Source of the DNA: Stackebrandtia albiflava | GTDB lineage: Bacteria; Actinomycetota; Actinomycetes; Mycobacteriales; Micromonosporaceae | NCBI RefSeq assembly: GCF_007994225.1 | Contig: NZ_VLLL01000008.1 | Span: 97,695-161,694, forward strand | DNA length: 64,000 nt | Direction: 5' to 3' | Shown here: in pieces, positions 49,046-58,400 of the stretch | How the letters are laid out: each line of letters begins with the position of its first letter | How positions within the stretch are numbered: position 1 is the stretch's first letter | Notes under the pieces: generated by a model | What the model was told of the DNA's origin: nothing | Seen by the model: the letters and a program-made list of their open reading frames with translations, nothing else | The model's database searches: none | Made by a program: the position numbers and the translations under genes

Positions 49046-49906
49046 ATGTCGAAGAATCGTTCTCTGTCGCTGCGGAACCAGTGGTTGGGTGAGCGTTTGA
49101 AGGCTGCTCGAGTTGCTGCGGGTCTCACATTGAAGGCCGCGGGAGAGCAGCTGAATCTCACCGATGCCACTTTGAGTCGCTTCGAGAAGGGCACCGTGAG
49201 AGTGCGGCACCCGTATGTCAAGGAGATGATCCACCTCTATGGAGTGTCTGATCCCCTGGAACGTGACGCGCTACTCCAGTTCAATAAGGACTCCTGGCGG
49301 AAGGACTGGTGGGACGGTGACACCACCGACATAGACCGCGGCTTTCTCGACTACACCTGGCTTGAGGCTCGATCGAAGCGCATCCGCATATTCTCGCCTC
49401 TCCTGATCCACGGTCTCCTGCAATCGCCGGGCTACATCCGAGCGGTGGTCGATCATGCCACTGAAGCGGAGATAACCGCCCAACACGTAGACCGACAGCT
49501 CGAGATTCGCCTCGCGCGACAGAAGACCGTTTTTCAAGATCGAACGACACCGTTGTCGGTGGTGCTCGAGGAAGCGGCCATTCTTCGGATGGTCGGAGGA
49601 CGTACCGTCATGTGCGAGCAGCTTGAACACCTGGTGGCCGTCTCGGAACTGCCACACATCCAGATTCGCCTCCTCCCGATCACCGCAGAGTGGGACGCGG
49701 GCTATGCGGGGCCGTTTTCGTACTTCGAGATGCCCGACCCGTTTCCTGAGGTCGCCTACATCGAGAATCTCGCTGGCCGTACCTTCCTTGAAGAGAGCGG
49801 CAAGGTCTCAAGAATTCGGCAGGTGCACGCCGCTTTGGTACGGTCGGCATTGAGCCCCACCAAGACACGGAACTTCATCCGTGATGCATTGAAGGAACTT
49901 CAATGA
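49046..49906 (+). CDS. XRE-family regulator with DUF5753 domain (286 aa)
   Basis: The N-terminal helix-turn-helix (residues about 10-70) reads LGERLKAARVAAGLTLKAAGEQL and DATLSRFEKGTVRVR. The remainder is the DUF5753 (Scr1-type) domain: IRIFSPLLIHGLLQSPGYIRAVV, LSVVLEEAAILRMVGG, LPHIQIRLLPITAEWDAGYAGPFSYFE. In actinomycetes this type always pairs with a small DUF397 protein, as here, and acts like an antitoxin-like or developmental regulator. The start ATG has GAGGGG about six bases upstream. Confidence 0.93.
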   Translation: MSKNRSLSLRNQWLGERLKAARVAAGLTLKAAGEQLNLTDATLSRFEKGTVRVRHPYVKEMIHLYGVSDPLERDALLQFNKDSWRKDWWDGDTTDIDRGFLDYTWLEARSKRIRIFSPLLIHGLLQSPGYIRAVVDHATEAEITAQHVDRQLEIRLARQKTVFQDRTTPLSVVLEEAAILRMVGGRTVMCEQLEHLVAVSELPHIQIRLLPITAEWDAGYAGPFSYFEMPDPFPEVAYIENLAGRTFLEESGKVSRIRQVHAALVRSALSPTKTRNFIRDALKELQ

Positions 49907-50196
49907 TCGCATCCCAGACCATGCCGCACATTGAGCAGGACCCTCCTAATTGGCTGATTTGGCGCAAATCCTCACGTAGCGACAGTGGCCCCGGGCAGTG
50001 CGTGGAGATCGCTGCATGGCGCAGCAGCGCCCGAAGCGCCAGCGGCGGAAACGCCAACTGTGTCGAGGTCGGTGCAGCAGCGGACACGGTTGCCGTACGC
50101 GACTCGAAACGTCCCACCGGTCCGGTCCTCACCGCCCCGGCCACCGACTGGAAGGCCATGCTCACAGCCATCAAACACGGCCACCTGGACGCATGA
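49903..50196 (+). CDS. DUF397 domain protein (97 aa)
   Basis: Small partner of the upstream XRE/DUF5753 regulator; the ATG overlaps its stop (ATGA). The DUF397 hallmark is clear: WRKSSRSDSGPGQCVEIAAW, NCVEVGAAADTVAVRDSKRPTGPVL, then DWKAMLTAIKHG. Family members (for example the WhiJ-linked proteins of Streptomyces) bind or modulate the regulator; some pairs behave like toxin-antitoxin systems. Confidence 0.95.
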   Translation: MIASQTMPHIEQDPPNWLIWRKSSRSDSGPGQCVEIAAWRSSARSASGGNANCVEVGAAADTVAVRDSKRPTGPVLTAPATDWKAMLTAIKHGHLDA

Positions 50197-50268
50197 TCGG
50201 TGGCTGATCTGAGCGGTGTGCGGATTCCGCATCGATCCGCACACCGCACCTAATCCGCAACGCAGGTG

Positions 50269-50712
50269 CTAGGCCTGGCTCCCCCACTGGTCAGCCAGCA
50301 TCGCAGCATCGGCGAGGTACTTGTCGAGATTCGAGCGCATGTGCTCAGACCGATATGTGATGCTGCGGATGATCGGATACGCTGCGAGAATCTGGTCGTC
50401 GTTGCTGACATCATCGAGTAGGTGGTCCTCGCCGTAGAATGCGCGCACCACCGCTTCGATGACCAGTGGTTTCACCGGGGGAGTGGCGTTGCGGAACTCG
50501 TACCGTAGTTCTTCGGCGAACCTGGCGATGGCTTCGCGGCTGTGATCGTTCGCGAAGTGGTGCTCGATCGCACCGGCCATGACCGCCGAGAGATAGATGA
50601 AGTAATCCCCGCGATCCTCACTGCTGATTCGCTCATCAAGCTCCATGGCGCGGTCGGCATCACCCAGCGCCAACGCCTTAACGGTGTCCTTGAAGAGTTG
50701 TTTACTTGCCAT
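50269..50712 (-). CDS. Hypothetical helical protein (147 aa)
   Basis: Unrecognised and all-helical by pattern: LFKDTVKALALGDADRAMELDERISS, DYFIYLSAVMAGAIEHHFAND, AIARFAEELRYEFRN, LVIEAVVRAFYGED. It resembles a small TPR-like or DUF-type bundle. Third gene of a minus-strand unit; it overlaps the upstream gene's end by 11 bases. It may be the soluble output or sensor of that unit. Confidence 0.75.
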   Translation of the reverse strand: MASKQLFKDTVKALALGDADRAMELDERISSEDRGDYFIYLSAVMAGAIEHHFANDHSREAIARFAEELRYEFRNATPPVKPLVIEAVVRAFYGEDHLLDDVSNDDQILAAYPIIRSITYRSEHMRSNLDKYLADAAMLADQWGSQA

Positions 50713-51421
50713 CGTTCCTCTTCCTGATCATCCGGGACACGGCCTCCACGGCGAACGCCGACAGCAGGATTGCGTTACTGACGATATCCACGGCTTGAAC
50801 ATCGCCGCTGCCCGGTCCGGATATGGACGGCTGCCCCTTGTCGGTGGCTACAGTGGCCTGCCCGTACTTGTGTGGATCGTGACTTGCGACCTGGCTGGTA
50901 CCGGACTTACTGAGATCCTTGCCTGTCTTCTGCAGGTCACCAGCCGCGCGAACGAATCGCCTGCCGAAACGCTGTAGGCGCGACTTGTCCTCTTCATCGC
51001 TGCCGGCCAGTTCCTGGCGAAACGGGTGAGTGGGCAGACCAGGCGCGTTGACGTCATCGCCGATATGCGCACTACCGCTGGAGACGGCGTCGGACTTGCC
51101 AGCTGATTCTCCGTTGCCCTGGTAGCCGCCGGTGCCGTTGCTGTACAGGCCGGTGATGGCGGACATGGCGATGAAGCGGCACTTCTCCAGATGCCCGTCA
51201 AGGTGTTCCGCCTCGCTCAACGCCTCACCCAGAAGTTCCACCGCCCGCATCGTCTCGGCACCGGCGGCGCTACCACCGATCCCCGCCGCGTCCAGACGGT
51301 CCAGCGCCTCCCCACCCGTGGCGACACTGCCGGCGACCCCGTCCCGCACCCGCCCCGCCGCATCACGCGCCGCAGCGATCAACGCCACCAGATCCCGGAC
51401 ACTCAGATTCCCACCGCTCAT
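50702..51421 (-). CDS. Hypothetical protein with C-terminal hydrophobic segment (239 aa)
   Basis: Unrecognised. The N-terminal 90 residues are a helical, WXG-like bundle (VRDLVALIAAARDAAGRVRDG ... AEHLDGHLEKCRFIAM). A Gly/Ser/Asn-rich linker of about 100 residues follows. Then comes a hydrophobic stretch IVSNAILLSAFAVEAVSRMI and a basic RKRNDGK tail that could anchor it in the membrane. Second gene of a three-gene unit; the ATG overlaps the upstream stop by four bases. Confidence 0.75.
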   Translation of the reverse strand: MSGGNLSVRDLVALIAAARDAAGRVRDGVAGSVATGGEALDRLDAAGIGGSAAGAETMRAVELLGEALSEAEHLDGHLEKCRFIAMSAITGLYSNGTGGYQGNGESAGKSDAVSSGSAHIGDDVNAPGLPTHPFRQELAGSDEEDKSRLQRFGRRFVRAAGDLQKTGKDLSKSGTSQVASHDPHKYGQATVATDKGQPSISGPGSGDVQAVDIVSNAILLSAFAVEAVSRMIRKRNDGK

Positions 51422-51675
51422 ATCGTCCTGGCCAACTCCGCAGCCGCCCGCGCCTCCTCAAGCTTCGCCACCAGCGCCCTCTGCAACCCCAACGCCGCCT
51501 CCAACTCCCGCCGACACAGATCCACCTGCGCCGCCACCCCCTCCACCGCCAAGCCCATCAACACACCCGTCAACTGCTCCGCCATCGCCCGCGACGCCTC
51601 CACCTGCCCCGCCAACCCGTTCCCCGCAGCGACATCACCATCGATCGACGCCACCAGATCATCAATAGACGCCAT
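51418..51675 (-). CDS. Hypothetical coiled-coil protein (85 aa)
   Basis: Short, fully helical protein (MASIDDLVASIDGDVAAGNG ... CRRELEAALGLQRALVAKLEEARAAAELART) with coiled-coil periodicity. Size and composition resemble the small helical proteins found with type VII-like or DUF6244-type actinobacterial operons, but I cannot assign it. The start is the ATG giving MASIDDL. First gene of the three-gene unit, with four-base overlap to the next. Confidence 0.7.
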   Translation of the reverse strand: MASIDDLVASIDGDVAAGNGLAGQVEASRAMAEQLTGVLMGLAVEGVAAQVDLCRRELEAALGLQRALVAKLEEARAAAELARTI

Positions 51676-51907
51676 ACACCACAACACCTTCCACACAAGA
51701 GAAACCCGTCACCGACACCGTACAAACCACACGCCGCCCGTCGCAGCGGTAAGCCCCGAGAGCTGATGGGCAGCGGTATCGTCTCGGTAGCCGCTTCAAC
51801 CACGGCCACCCCGGCCCTACGACGTGGCGGGTCGGGTCGAGCCGGCCGTAACGCGTCGAAGTGGTCGACGGATCGCTCCCGGTCGTCGGTTGTGTCCCGC
51901 CGGACTG

Positions 51908-54900
51908 TCAACGATTCCAGGCGGGTGACCGCCCGCGGAGGTGGGGGCGAGGCGCATCGGTGAAGGCCATCTCGCCGTTGCAAGCGCCGCTTCCGACCGC
52001 GCAACGCCACAGCCATACGCGCTTCTTGTCGCGACTCATGATGTTCACGCAGCGCATCGTTTTTCCACACTTCGGACAGTTGACGTCCTTCAGTAGGTCG
52101 GTGCTGCGTTCGTGCTTCAACAGCATCGCCGCCATGGGACCGCTGTCGATTTCGAGCATGACCTCCTTGCGCCGGTCCCGTTCGCCCTCGGCCACGGACA
52201 GCAGATTCTGGCTGCCTACGAAGCAATGTCGATCATCGACGACCACGATCTTCTGGTGCATGTGCTGCATGTGGATTATTCGGCCCTTGAATCGACCTTC
52301 GAAGTGGTGCAGGCTCGCCAGCGTCTTCTGGGTGAGCTCGCGCTCCGGCAATGTCACCACGTTGACCGCTACACCACGACCGTGCGCGGCGATCAGCGCG
52401 TCTTGAAGGCGCTGGTACTGTCCGATCCAGGGACTCCACATCCACACCGCGGTCTTGGCATGGTCGATACGGTGAAGTATGGGGTCGATACCGGTGACCT
52501 GATCGTAGATGTCGATCAGCTTCACATAGCTGCTGAGCGCGTCATAGACGTCACGCGCCGGCGTGCCGAGAGCGGGCGGTTCACCGCTGCTTCCCACACC
52601 CAGGAGCTCACGAGCGGCTACCCGAATCACCTTGTGCTCATGATGCAGGCGCAGGATCTCCGCCAACGGCCCGCTCTTCGCCGCCCGGAAGGCCGCCGTG
52701 TCGGCCAACAGGTACGTGCGGCGTCTCGCCCGTGTGACGGCGACGTTGAAGAGTCTCAGCGTACTGAGATGGAAGTCGCCGGCACCACTTTCGAAGGAGG
52801 CGAACTGGCCTCGTCCGTCTTCCACCATGTCGAAGAGCACGATGTCGAACTCACGCCCCTGGAACGTGTGTGAGGTGCCGACCTCGACCGCCGGCCCCAC
52901 CGGCGACTGCTCCAGGAACTCCGTGGTCGCTCTCACCTGTTCCTTGTACGGCACCACTACGCCGACGGACTCCCGCTCGGCACCGAGATGATGATGCTCG
53001 GCGAGGGCCTGTGCGATCAAGGCGCCGATGGGCCAGGAGCCCTTGAACTTGCCGACTCGTTCGATGCCGGCCAGGTTGCTACCGAGATCTTCGGTATCGA
53101 TGACGACTATCTCACCACCGGTGTCGGACATCGCCTCGAGAACACCCCGGTATGCGACTCGATTGACGAGCTCGGTCACCGTTCGGCCGAAGCGACGTTG
53201 CTCGGTCAGTACCGCGCAGCCTGATACACCACGGGCGGTGCGGGGGTCGGTGATGCCGAAGACCTTGAAGCAGTCGCCGGAGAAGTGTTCGGCGGTGAAT
53301 GGATCCCGGCGCTCTGCGTCGTCGAGAATGGGTCCGTTCTGGAGGTAGTCACCGACCAATACGGCACCTTTTCCGGCGATGCCGACGGCCAGCGCGAGAT
53401 CGGGAATGAGACAGGCGCCCGCCTCGTCCACGATCACGAAGTCGTAGGCCTTGGTACGAACCGCCGGGTTCATCGCCAACAAGGCCAGGGTGGTCGCAAC
53501 GACCTGTGCCTCCGCGATTATCTTCGGACCGATCTCGCGGCGTTGCTTCGCTGCCAGTTTCGTCAGCTCTTCATACCGCCGAGTTGCCGCGTCGAGTTCC
53601 TGCCGCCATGTGCCTGCGGCACGTCGCAATTCGGGAAGCCGTTGCAACAGCTGCGGGATGCCTGCGGCATCCGCCTTCCGCAGCAGCTCCTCATCTCCCG
53701 TGACGGGCATCGGTTTCGCCTGGGCGTCGGAGGCTCGTCGCCGCACGGTCGCGATATGTCGCGCCAGTTCGGACAACGTCTGAGTAAGCGTGTTCCGGTC
53801 CTCGTCCAGTGTGTCGCGTCGACGACGCAGTTCCGCGGGATCATCGTCGGCGGTGACCGAAGGCGGCTCCGCCAGCCCTCGATACCGTTCGACCTCTTCG
53901 GTTTCGAAGTCCTCGCGACGTCGTGTCGCCTCGATACGCCTGGCTTCCTGTTCGATGTGGAGGCTGCGTACCCGTCGGGCGAGTCTCCGTTGTCTCCACC
54001 GGTGCACCAACGGCAGAGAACTCAGCTCCTGCAGGTGGTCGCCGAGTCGGGAGACTTCGGCCAGCTGCGCGAGTTCCGCAGCGCGCAGCACCGCCCACTC
54101 CGCCATGACCGCACTCGCGATGATCTGACCGAGTGCGGAGTCGAGGTCTCGTTCCCGGTGTTCAAGCGCGTCGAGTTCCGACTTCACGCTCTGAAGCCTT
54201 CGGCGATTCTCGGCCCGATCGGCCGCCGCTCGGTAACGCTGTTCGCCGAAGTCCTCGACCCTGCGTACCGCATCGGTCAGGGCCGATTGTCGGGGATCGT
54301 TCTGGAGACGTTTCAGGCCCTCTTCGCACTCGTCGATTCGGCGTTGCACATCCGCCTGACGTGCCTGGATCAACGCCGTCAACGACACATCGGGATTGCG
54401 AGCGATCTCGGGTATCGCCGGCGTTCCGATGCGAACGACTCGACCCGACGGTGGTCGGTTCAGTGTCACGAGCTTGGCGATGGCGTTGTCGACGGCGATG
54501 TTGGTGTTCGACACGAGCAGTACACTGTGTCCGCTCGCCATGAGATGGGCCAACGCCTCGGCGATGACATGGGTCTTGCCGGTGCCCGGCGGTCCCCATA
54601 CGACTTGAAGCCCCGGCGCGCAGCAGGCGCGGAAGGCTGCCGACTGTTCCCGACTCACCCGGGTGTTATCGGTCGGCTGCAACGGAATCGGGTCGAGCCT
54701 GTGTTCGCCGAATCGTTCGGCGAGGCTGCCACCCGGCAGACCTGCCAACCCGTCTCGGCGTCCTTCGAGCTGCTTGCGCCGGTCGTAGCGTTCGACGAAC
54801 AGGTACTGGGAGTCCGAAGGGGTCGTGATTCCGGTCTTCACGTACAGGACGCCGTTATCGACCTCCGAAGCGGTGACCGGATGGCTCTTGTCCTGTGGAC

Positions 54901-55120
54901 CTGCACGGTATGCCAGTACGGCGTTCTCCAGTTGCTCCAGCCGTACCCGGGATGCGGGTTTCGAGTAGCGGTACCAACCCCGTCCGCGGTCGTCGGCCGG
55001 CTGCACCGCACCAACGGCCACGTAATCGCCGGCCCCGGCCTTGATGTTCTCGGCAAGCTCGACCGCCCGGCCCGCCGCCGTGGTCAGGTCGGTCAGCCAC
55101 TTGGAACGGGGCATCGTCAT
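51908..55120 (-). CDS. SF1 helicase (AAA_11/AAA_12) with PLD nuclease domain and zinc ribbon (1070 aa)
   Basis: UPF1-like superfamily 1 helicase: P-loop GPPGTGKT at residues 176-183, LLVSNTNIAVDNAIAKL, a long coiled-coil insertion (residues about 240-480), VIVDEAGACLIPDLALA and AVLVGDYLQ. Late motifs are VGTSHTFQGREFDIVLFD and LRLFNVAVTRARRRTYLL. After residue about 900 comes a phospholipase-D-type domain with one H-x-K-x4-D motif (MHQKIVVVDDRHCFVGSQNLL). A zinc ribbon (CPKCGKTMRC ... C ... C) closes the protein. Coupled unwinding and cutting of nucleic acid is likely. It is divergent from pglW across 330 bp. Its part in the BREX locus is an inference from position. Confidence 0.88.
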   Translation of the reverse strand: MTMPRSKWLTDLTTAAGRAVELAENIKAGAGDYVAVGAVQPADDRGRGWYRYSKPASRVRLEQLENAVLAYRAGPQDKSHPVTASEVDNGVLYVKTGITTPSDSQYLFVERYDRRKQLEGRRDGLAGLPGGSLAERFGEHRLDPIPLQPTDNTRVSREQSAAFRACCAPGLQVVWGPPGTGKTHVIAEALAHLMASGHSVLLVSNTNIAVDNAIAKLVTLNRPPSGRVVRIGTPAIPEIARNPDVSLTALIQARQADVQRRIDECEEGLKRLQNDPRQSALTDAVRRVEDFGEQRYRAAADRAENRRRLQSVKSELDALEHRERDLDSALGQIIASAVMAEWAVLRAAELAQLAEVSRLGDHLQELSSLPLVHRWRQRRLARRVRSLHIEQEARRIEATRRREDFETEEVERYRGLAEPPSVTADDDPAELRRRRDTLDEDRNTLTQTLSELARHIATVRRRASDAQAKPMPVTGDEELLRKADAAGIPQLLQRLPELRRAAGTWRQELDAATRRYEELTKLAAKQRREIGPKIIAEAQVVATTLALLAMNPAVRTKAYDFVIVDEAGACLIPDLALAVGIAGKGAVLVGDYLQNGPILDDAERRDPFTAEHFSGDCFKVFGITDPRTARGVSGCAVLTEQRRFGRTVTELVNRVAYRGVLEAMSDTGGEIVVIDTEDLGSNLAGIERVGKFKGSWPIGALIAQALAEHHHLGAERESVGVVVPYKEQVRATTEFLEQSPVGPAVEVGTSHTFQGREFDIVLFDMVEDGRGQFASFESGAGDFHLSTLRLFNVAVTRARRRTYLLADTAAFRAAKSGPLAEILRLHHEHKVIRVAARELLGVGSSGEPPALGTPARDVYDALSSYVKLIDIYDQVTGIDPILHRIDHAKTAVWMWSPWIGQYQRLQDALIAAHGRGVAVNVVTLPERELTQKTLASLHHFEGRFKGRIIHMQHMHQKIVVVDDRHCFVGSQNLLSVAEGERDRRKEVMLEIDSGPMAAMLLKHERSTDLLKDVNCPKCGKTMRCVNIMSRDKKRVWLWRCAVGSGACNGEMAFTDAPRPHLRGRSPAWNR

Positions 55121-55450
55121 GTGCGCACCACCGGGAAACCGAGAAGGGGACGTCCTTGAGGGCAGGCCAATTCGAGTACCAGCAATGAGGGGCTCCCGTG
55201 TCGCTCAAAGTGACAGCCTAGGGACTATATCGATACATCGCGACTACGGCAAGTGTTCGATCGTTGACCACTGTCGGCCGGTTCCCTTGCCGGCACTCGC
55301 GATGGCGCGTCTGGTCATGGCGGTGGTGAGCACGCTCGGCTCAGCCGTTCGGTGACCAGATCGATGCAATGGGTCCCGTGGCGTTCGTCTCAACGTGTGG
55401 CACAGTTGGTGGGCTGCCCGTGTACACGCCGTGAAGAAGGACCGCCGCAG
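55121..55450. promoter_or_regulatory. Divergent promoter region between helicase-PLD and pglW, 330 bp
   Basis: No gene is seen. An AT-rich stretch near 55,200-55,260 with words such as GTGACA and CTATATCGATACATCG is the best promoter zone for both directions. Shared control of the helicase-PLD gene and the BREX operon is therefore possible. Confidence 0.45.
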
Positions 55451-58400
55451 GTGTCGAACAGATGGCAGGGGGATGAATCCGAGTTCTCGTGGGAGCGGGA
55501 CGCCCTCGCCCATGTCAAGTCGATCATGCCCGATCGTGCCCCGTACGCCGCACGACAGTGCTTCCAGTTCACCGGCACCAACGGCCGGGTGTGGGAGTGC
55601 GACCTGCTGATCGCGGCACCGTCCGGGCTCTACCTCATCGAGATCAAGAGCCACCGCGGCCGGGCGTGGAATCGGGGCTCGACCTGGGTGTTCGACTCCG
55701 ACGGCTCCATCAACAACCCGCTGCACATCACGAACCAGAAGAGCAAGGAACTCAGGTCCCGGCTTGAAACGGCCGCCCGCAAACGCAAGGTCGGGCCGGT
55801 CCCGTTCATCACCCCGATCGTGTTCCTGTCGGCGGCCGACCTGGTGTGCCAGTTCGACGAGATCCAACGGGTGGGCGTCTACGGGCGGGAGAAGCTCGGC
55901 GGAAAGACGAAACTGCCCGAGATCGGCACCGGCCTGTTGTTCACCCCGCCCAAGTCGGAGCAGCACCGGGTCACCCCGGCGTTCGCCAAGCACCTTCCGC
56001 AGTTGCTGACCGACATCGGGGTCGGCAAGTTGCGTAGCGGCGTGCACGTCGGGCCGTATGTTCTGGAGTCGAAGGCAACGGACGTCGGCCCCACCTGGTC
56101 CGACTATCTCGCCGAGCACCAGGACATCTCCGGAGACAAGCGCCGGGTACGGGTGTACTACGCCGAGCAGGACGATACGGCCGAACGTCGGCAGACCACT
56201 CGGGCGGTCGCGCAACGGGAGTATCGGGCGACGCTCGGCATCCACCACGACGGCATCGTGCAGGTGGACAGCTTTCACGACGAGCTCGACGCGGGCCCGG
56301 CCGTGGTGTTCCGACACGGCAAGGACTGGCAGCGGCTACCGGACTTCATGGCCGAGCACGGCGACGACCTGGTGATCGACCACCGAGTCGACATGATCCG
56401 CCAACTGGTCGACGCGCTCGACCACGCCCATCGGAATCGGCTCTACCACCGGGCGTTGGGTGCCCGCAGCATCCTGGTCGCACCGCCACGGGAGGGCGAC
56501 CCGGTTCCGCACCTGCGGATCGCCGACTGGCAGACCGCCGGTGGACACGGCGGCACCGGTGAACTCCCCGGCCTGACCACGCGCAACATGACCACCTTGG
56601 CGCGGCACCTCAAGGATGAGGCCGACGTCTACCTGGCACCCGAGGTGGACAGCCACAACGCGGAACCGGCGCAACTCGACGTCTACGGGCTGGGAAGCAT
56701 CGCCTACCTTCTGCTGACCGGGCAGGCGCCGGCCGCCGACCGAGGCGAACTCATCGCCCGGCTCCAACAAGACGGTGCGCTGGTGCCCTCGGCGGTACGA
56801 GACGACCTGTTGTCGAGCGTCGACGACCTGGTGCGGGAATCCACCGCGGTGCGGCCGGCCGACCGGTTGATGGACGTCGCCGCGTTCTCGGAATACCTCG
56901 ACCTGGTCGAAGCCGAGCTGACCGACCCCGACGCGGCCGACATGCCGGACCCGTTGACCGCCAAACGCGGGGACGTGCTGGGCCCGTTCCTGGTGGAGCG
57001 GGTGCTGGGCAAGGGTGCTTCGGCTCGCGCCCTGTTGGCGACCGACACCGCGCACGACGACCGCCCGGTCGTCCTCAAGATCGGTCTGGAAGGCACCGAC
57101 AGGGAACGGTTGGAGCAGGAGGCCGTACAGCTTCAGAATTGCCGGTCCAGCTACATCGTCGAGCGGTACGACGGGCCGATCAAACTCGGCAGCCGGTATG
57201 CCCTGGTGCTGGAACCGGCGGGAAACAAGACCCTGGCCGACTACCTCGGCCGAGAAGGCCTCACACCCGGTGAACTCGAGGCCTGGGCCGAGGACCTGTT
57301 CGCCATGCTGCAGTTCTTGGAACAGAAGGGCATCCGGCACCGCGACATCAAGCCCGCCAACCTGGGCATCCAGGAACGCGGCAACAAGAAGCGCCGACAG
57401 TTGGTGCTGTTCGACTTCTCGCTGGCCGACGTGTCGGAGGACAACACCGCGGCGGGAACCGACAAGTACCGCGACCCGTTCCTGGGACCGCCGAACCGGT
57501 TGCGGTTCGACGACGCCGCGGAACGCTACTCGGTGGCCGTGACCCTGCACGAGATGGCGTCCCGGCAGTTGCCGATCTGGGGCGACGGCGTGGTCTCACC
57601 GCAGTTCGGCACCGCGGAGTATCCCTCACTGGCGGAGGAGTCCTTCCACCCGGCGATTCGCGAGGGTCTGGTGGACTTCTTTCACACGGCACTGCACCGC
57701 GACCACACCAGACGCCACCCGGATCTGGCCGACATGGTCAAGGGATTCCGCAAAGCGTTCCTGGCCCTGGACACCGAGCCGCCGGTCACCACCGCCGAGA
57801 CCGTGACCGAACAGTCACATTCCATGCAGGAACTCCGGCAGCGCGCGATCGACGCCGCGCAACCGGAGACGCCGTTGTCAGCGGCCGGCCTGTCCGACCG
57901 AGCGTTCGCACTCGCCCATGATCGACTCGGCGTGTCCACCGCCGGTGAACTGGCGCGGATCAATCCCGATGAGATCCGCAGGCTACGCGGTGAGGGCATG
58001 CGGGTCCGTAACGAACTGAGCCGGATCACCACGGCGTGGCGGCAACGGTTCAGTCTCGCCGAACGGTCGCCGGAATCGGCGAAGGCGCCGAGCAAGGAGT
58101 GGGACACCGCAACGGTCGACAAACTGGCCGATCAGTTCGTCGCCGGCCGTGGTGATGAGCAACAGTTGACCCTGCAACGCCTGATACTGGCACTTCCCGA
58201 CGGGGAGAACAGTTCGCCGTTGAAACCCTGGTCGACGTTCGAGCAGATCGCCGAGCAAGCCGAAGTCTCGGTCGCCGAGGTCAGCAATGCACTCACCAGG
58301 GTCGTCAACGATCGGTGGAAGAAGTCGGTCGTCGGAGTCTCAGCACTGCGGCTGACGGTCGTGGAACTACTGGAGAACCACGGCCGGGTCATGTCCGCAG

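Noticed and set aside
53285-55159. A 624-codon open frame on the plus strand
   Set aside because: Antisense to the helicase-PLD gene, whose motifs are unmistakable.
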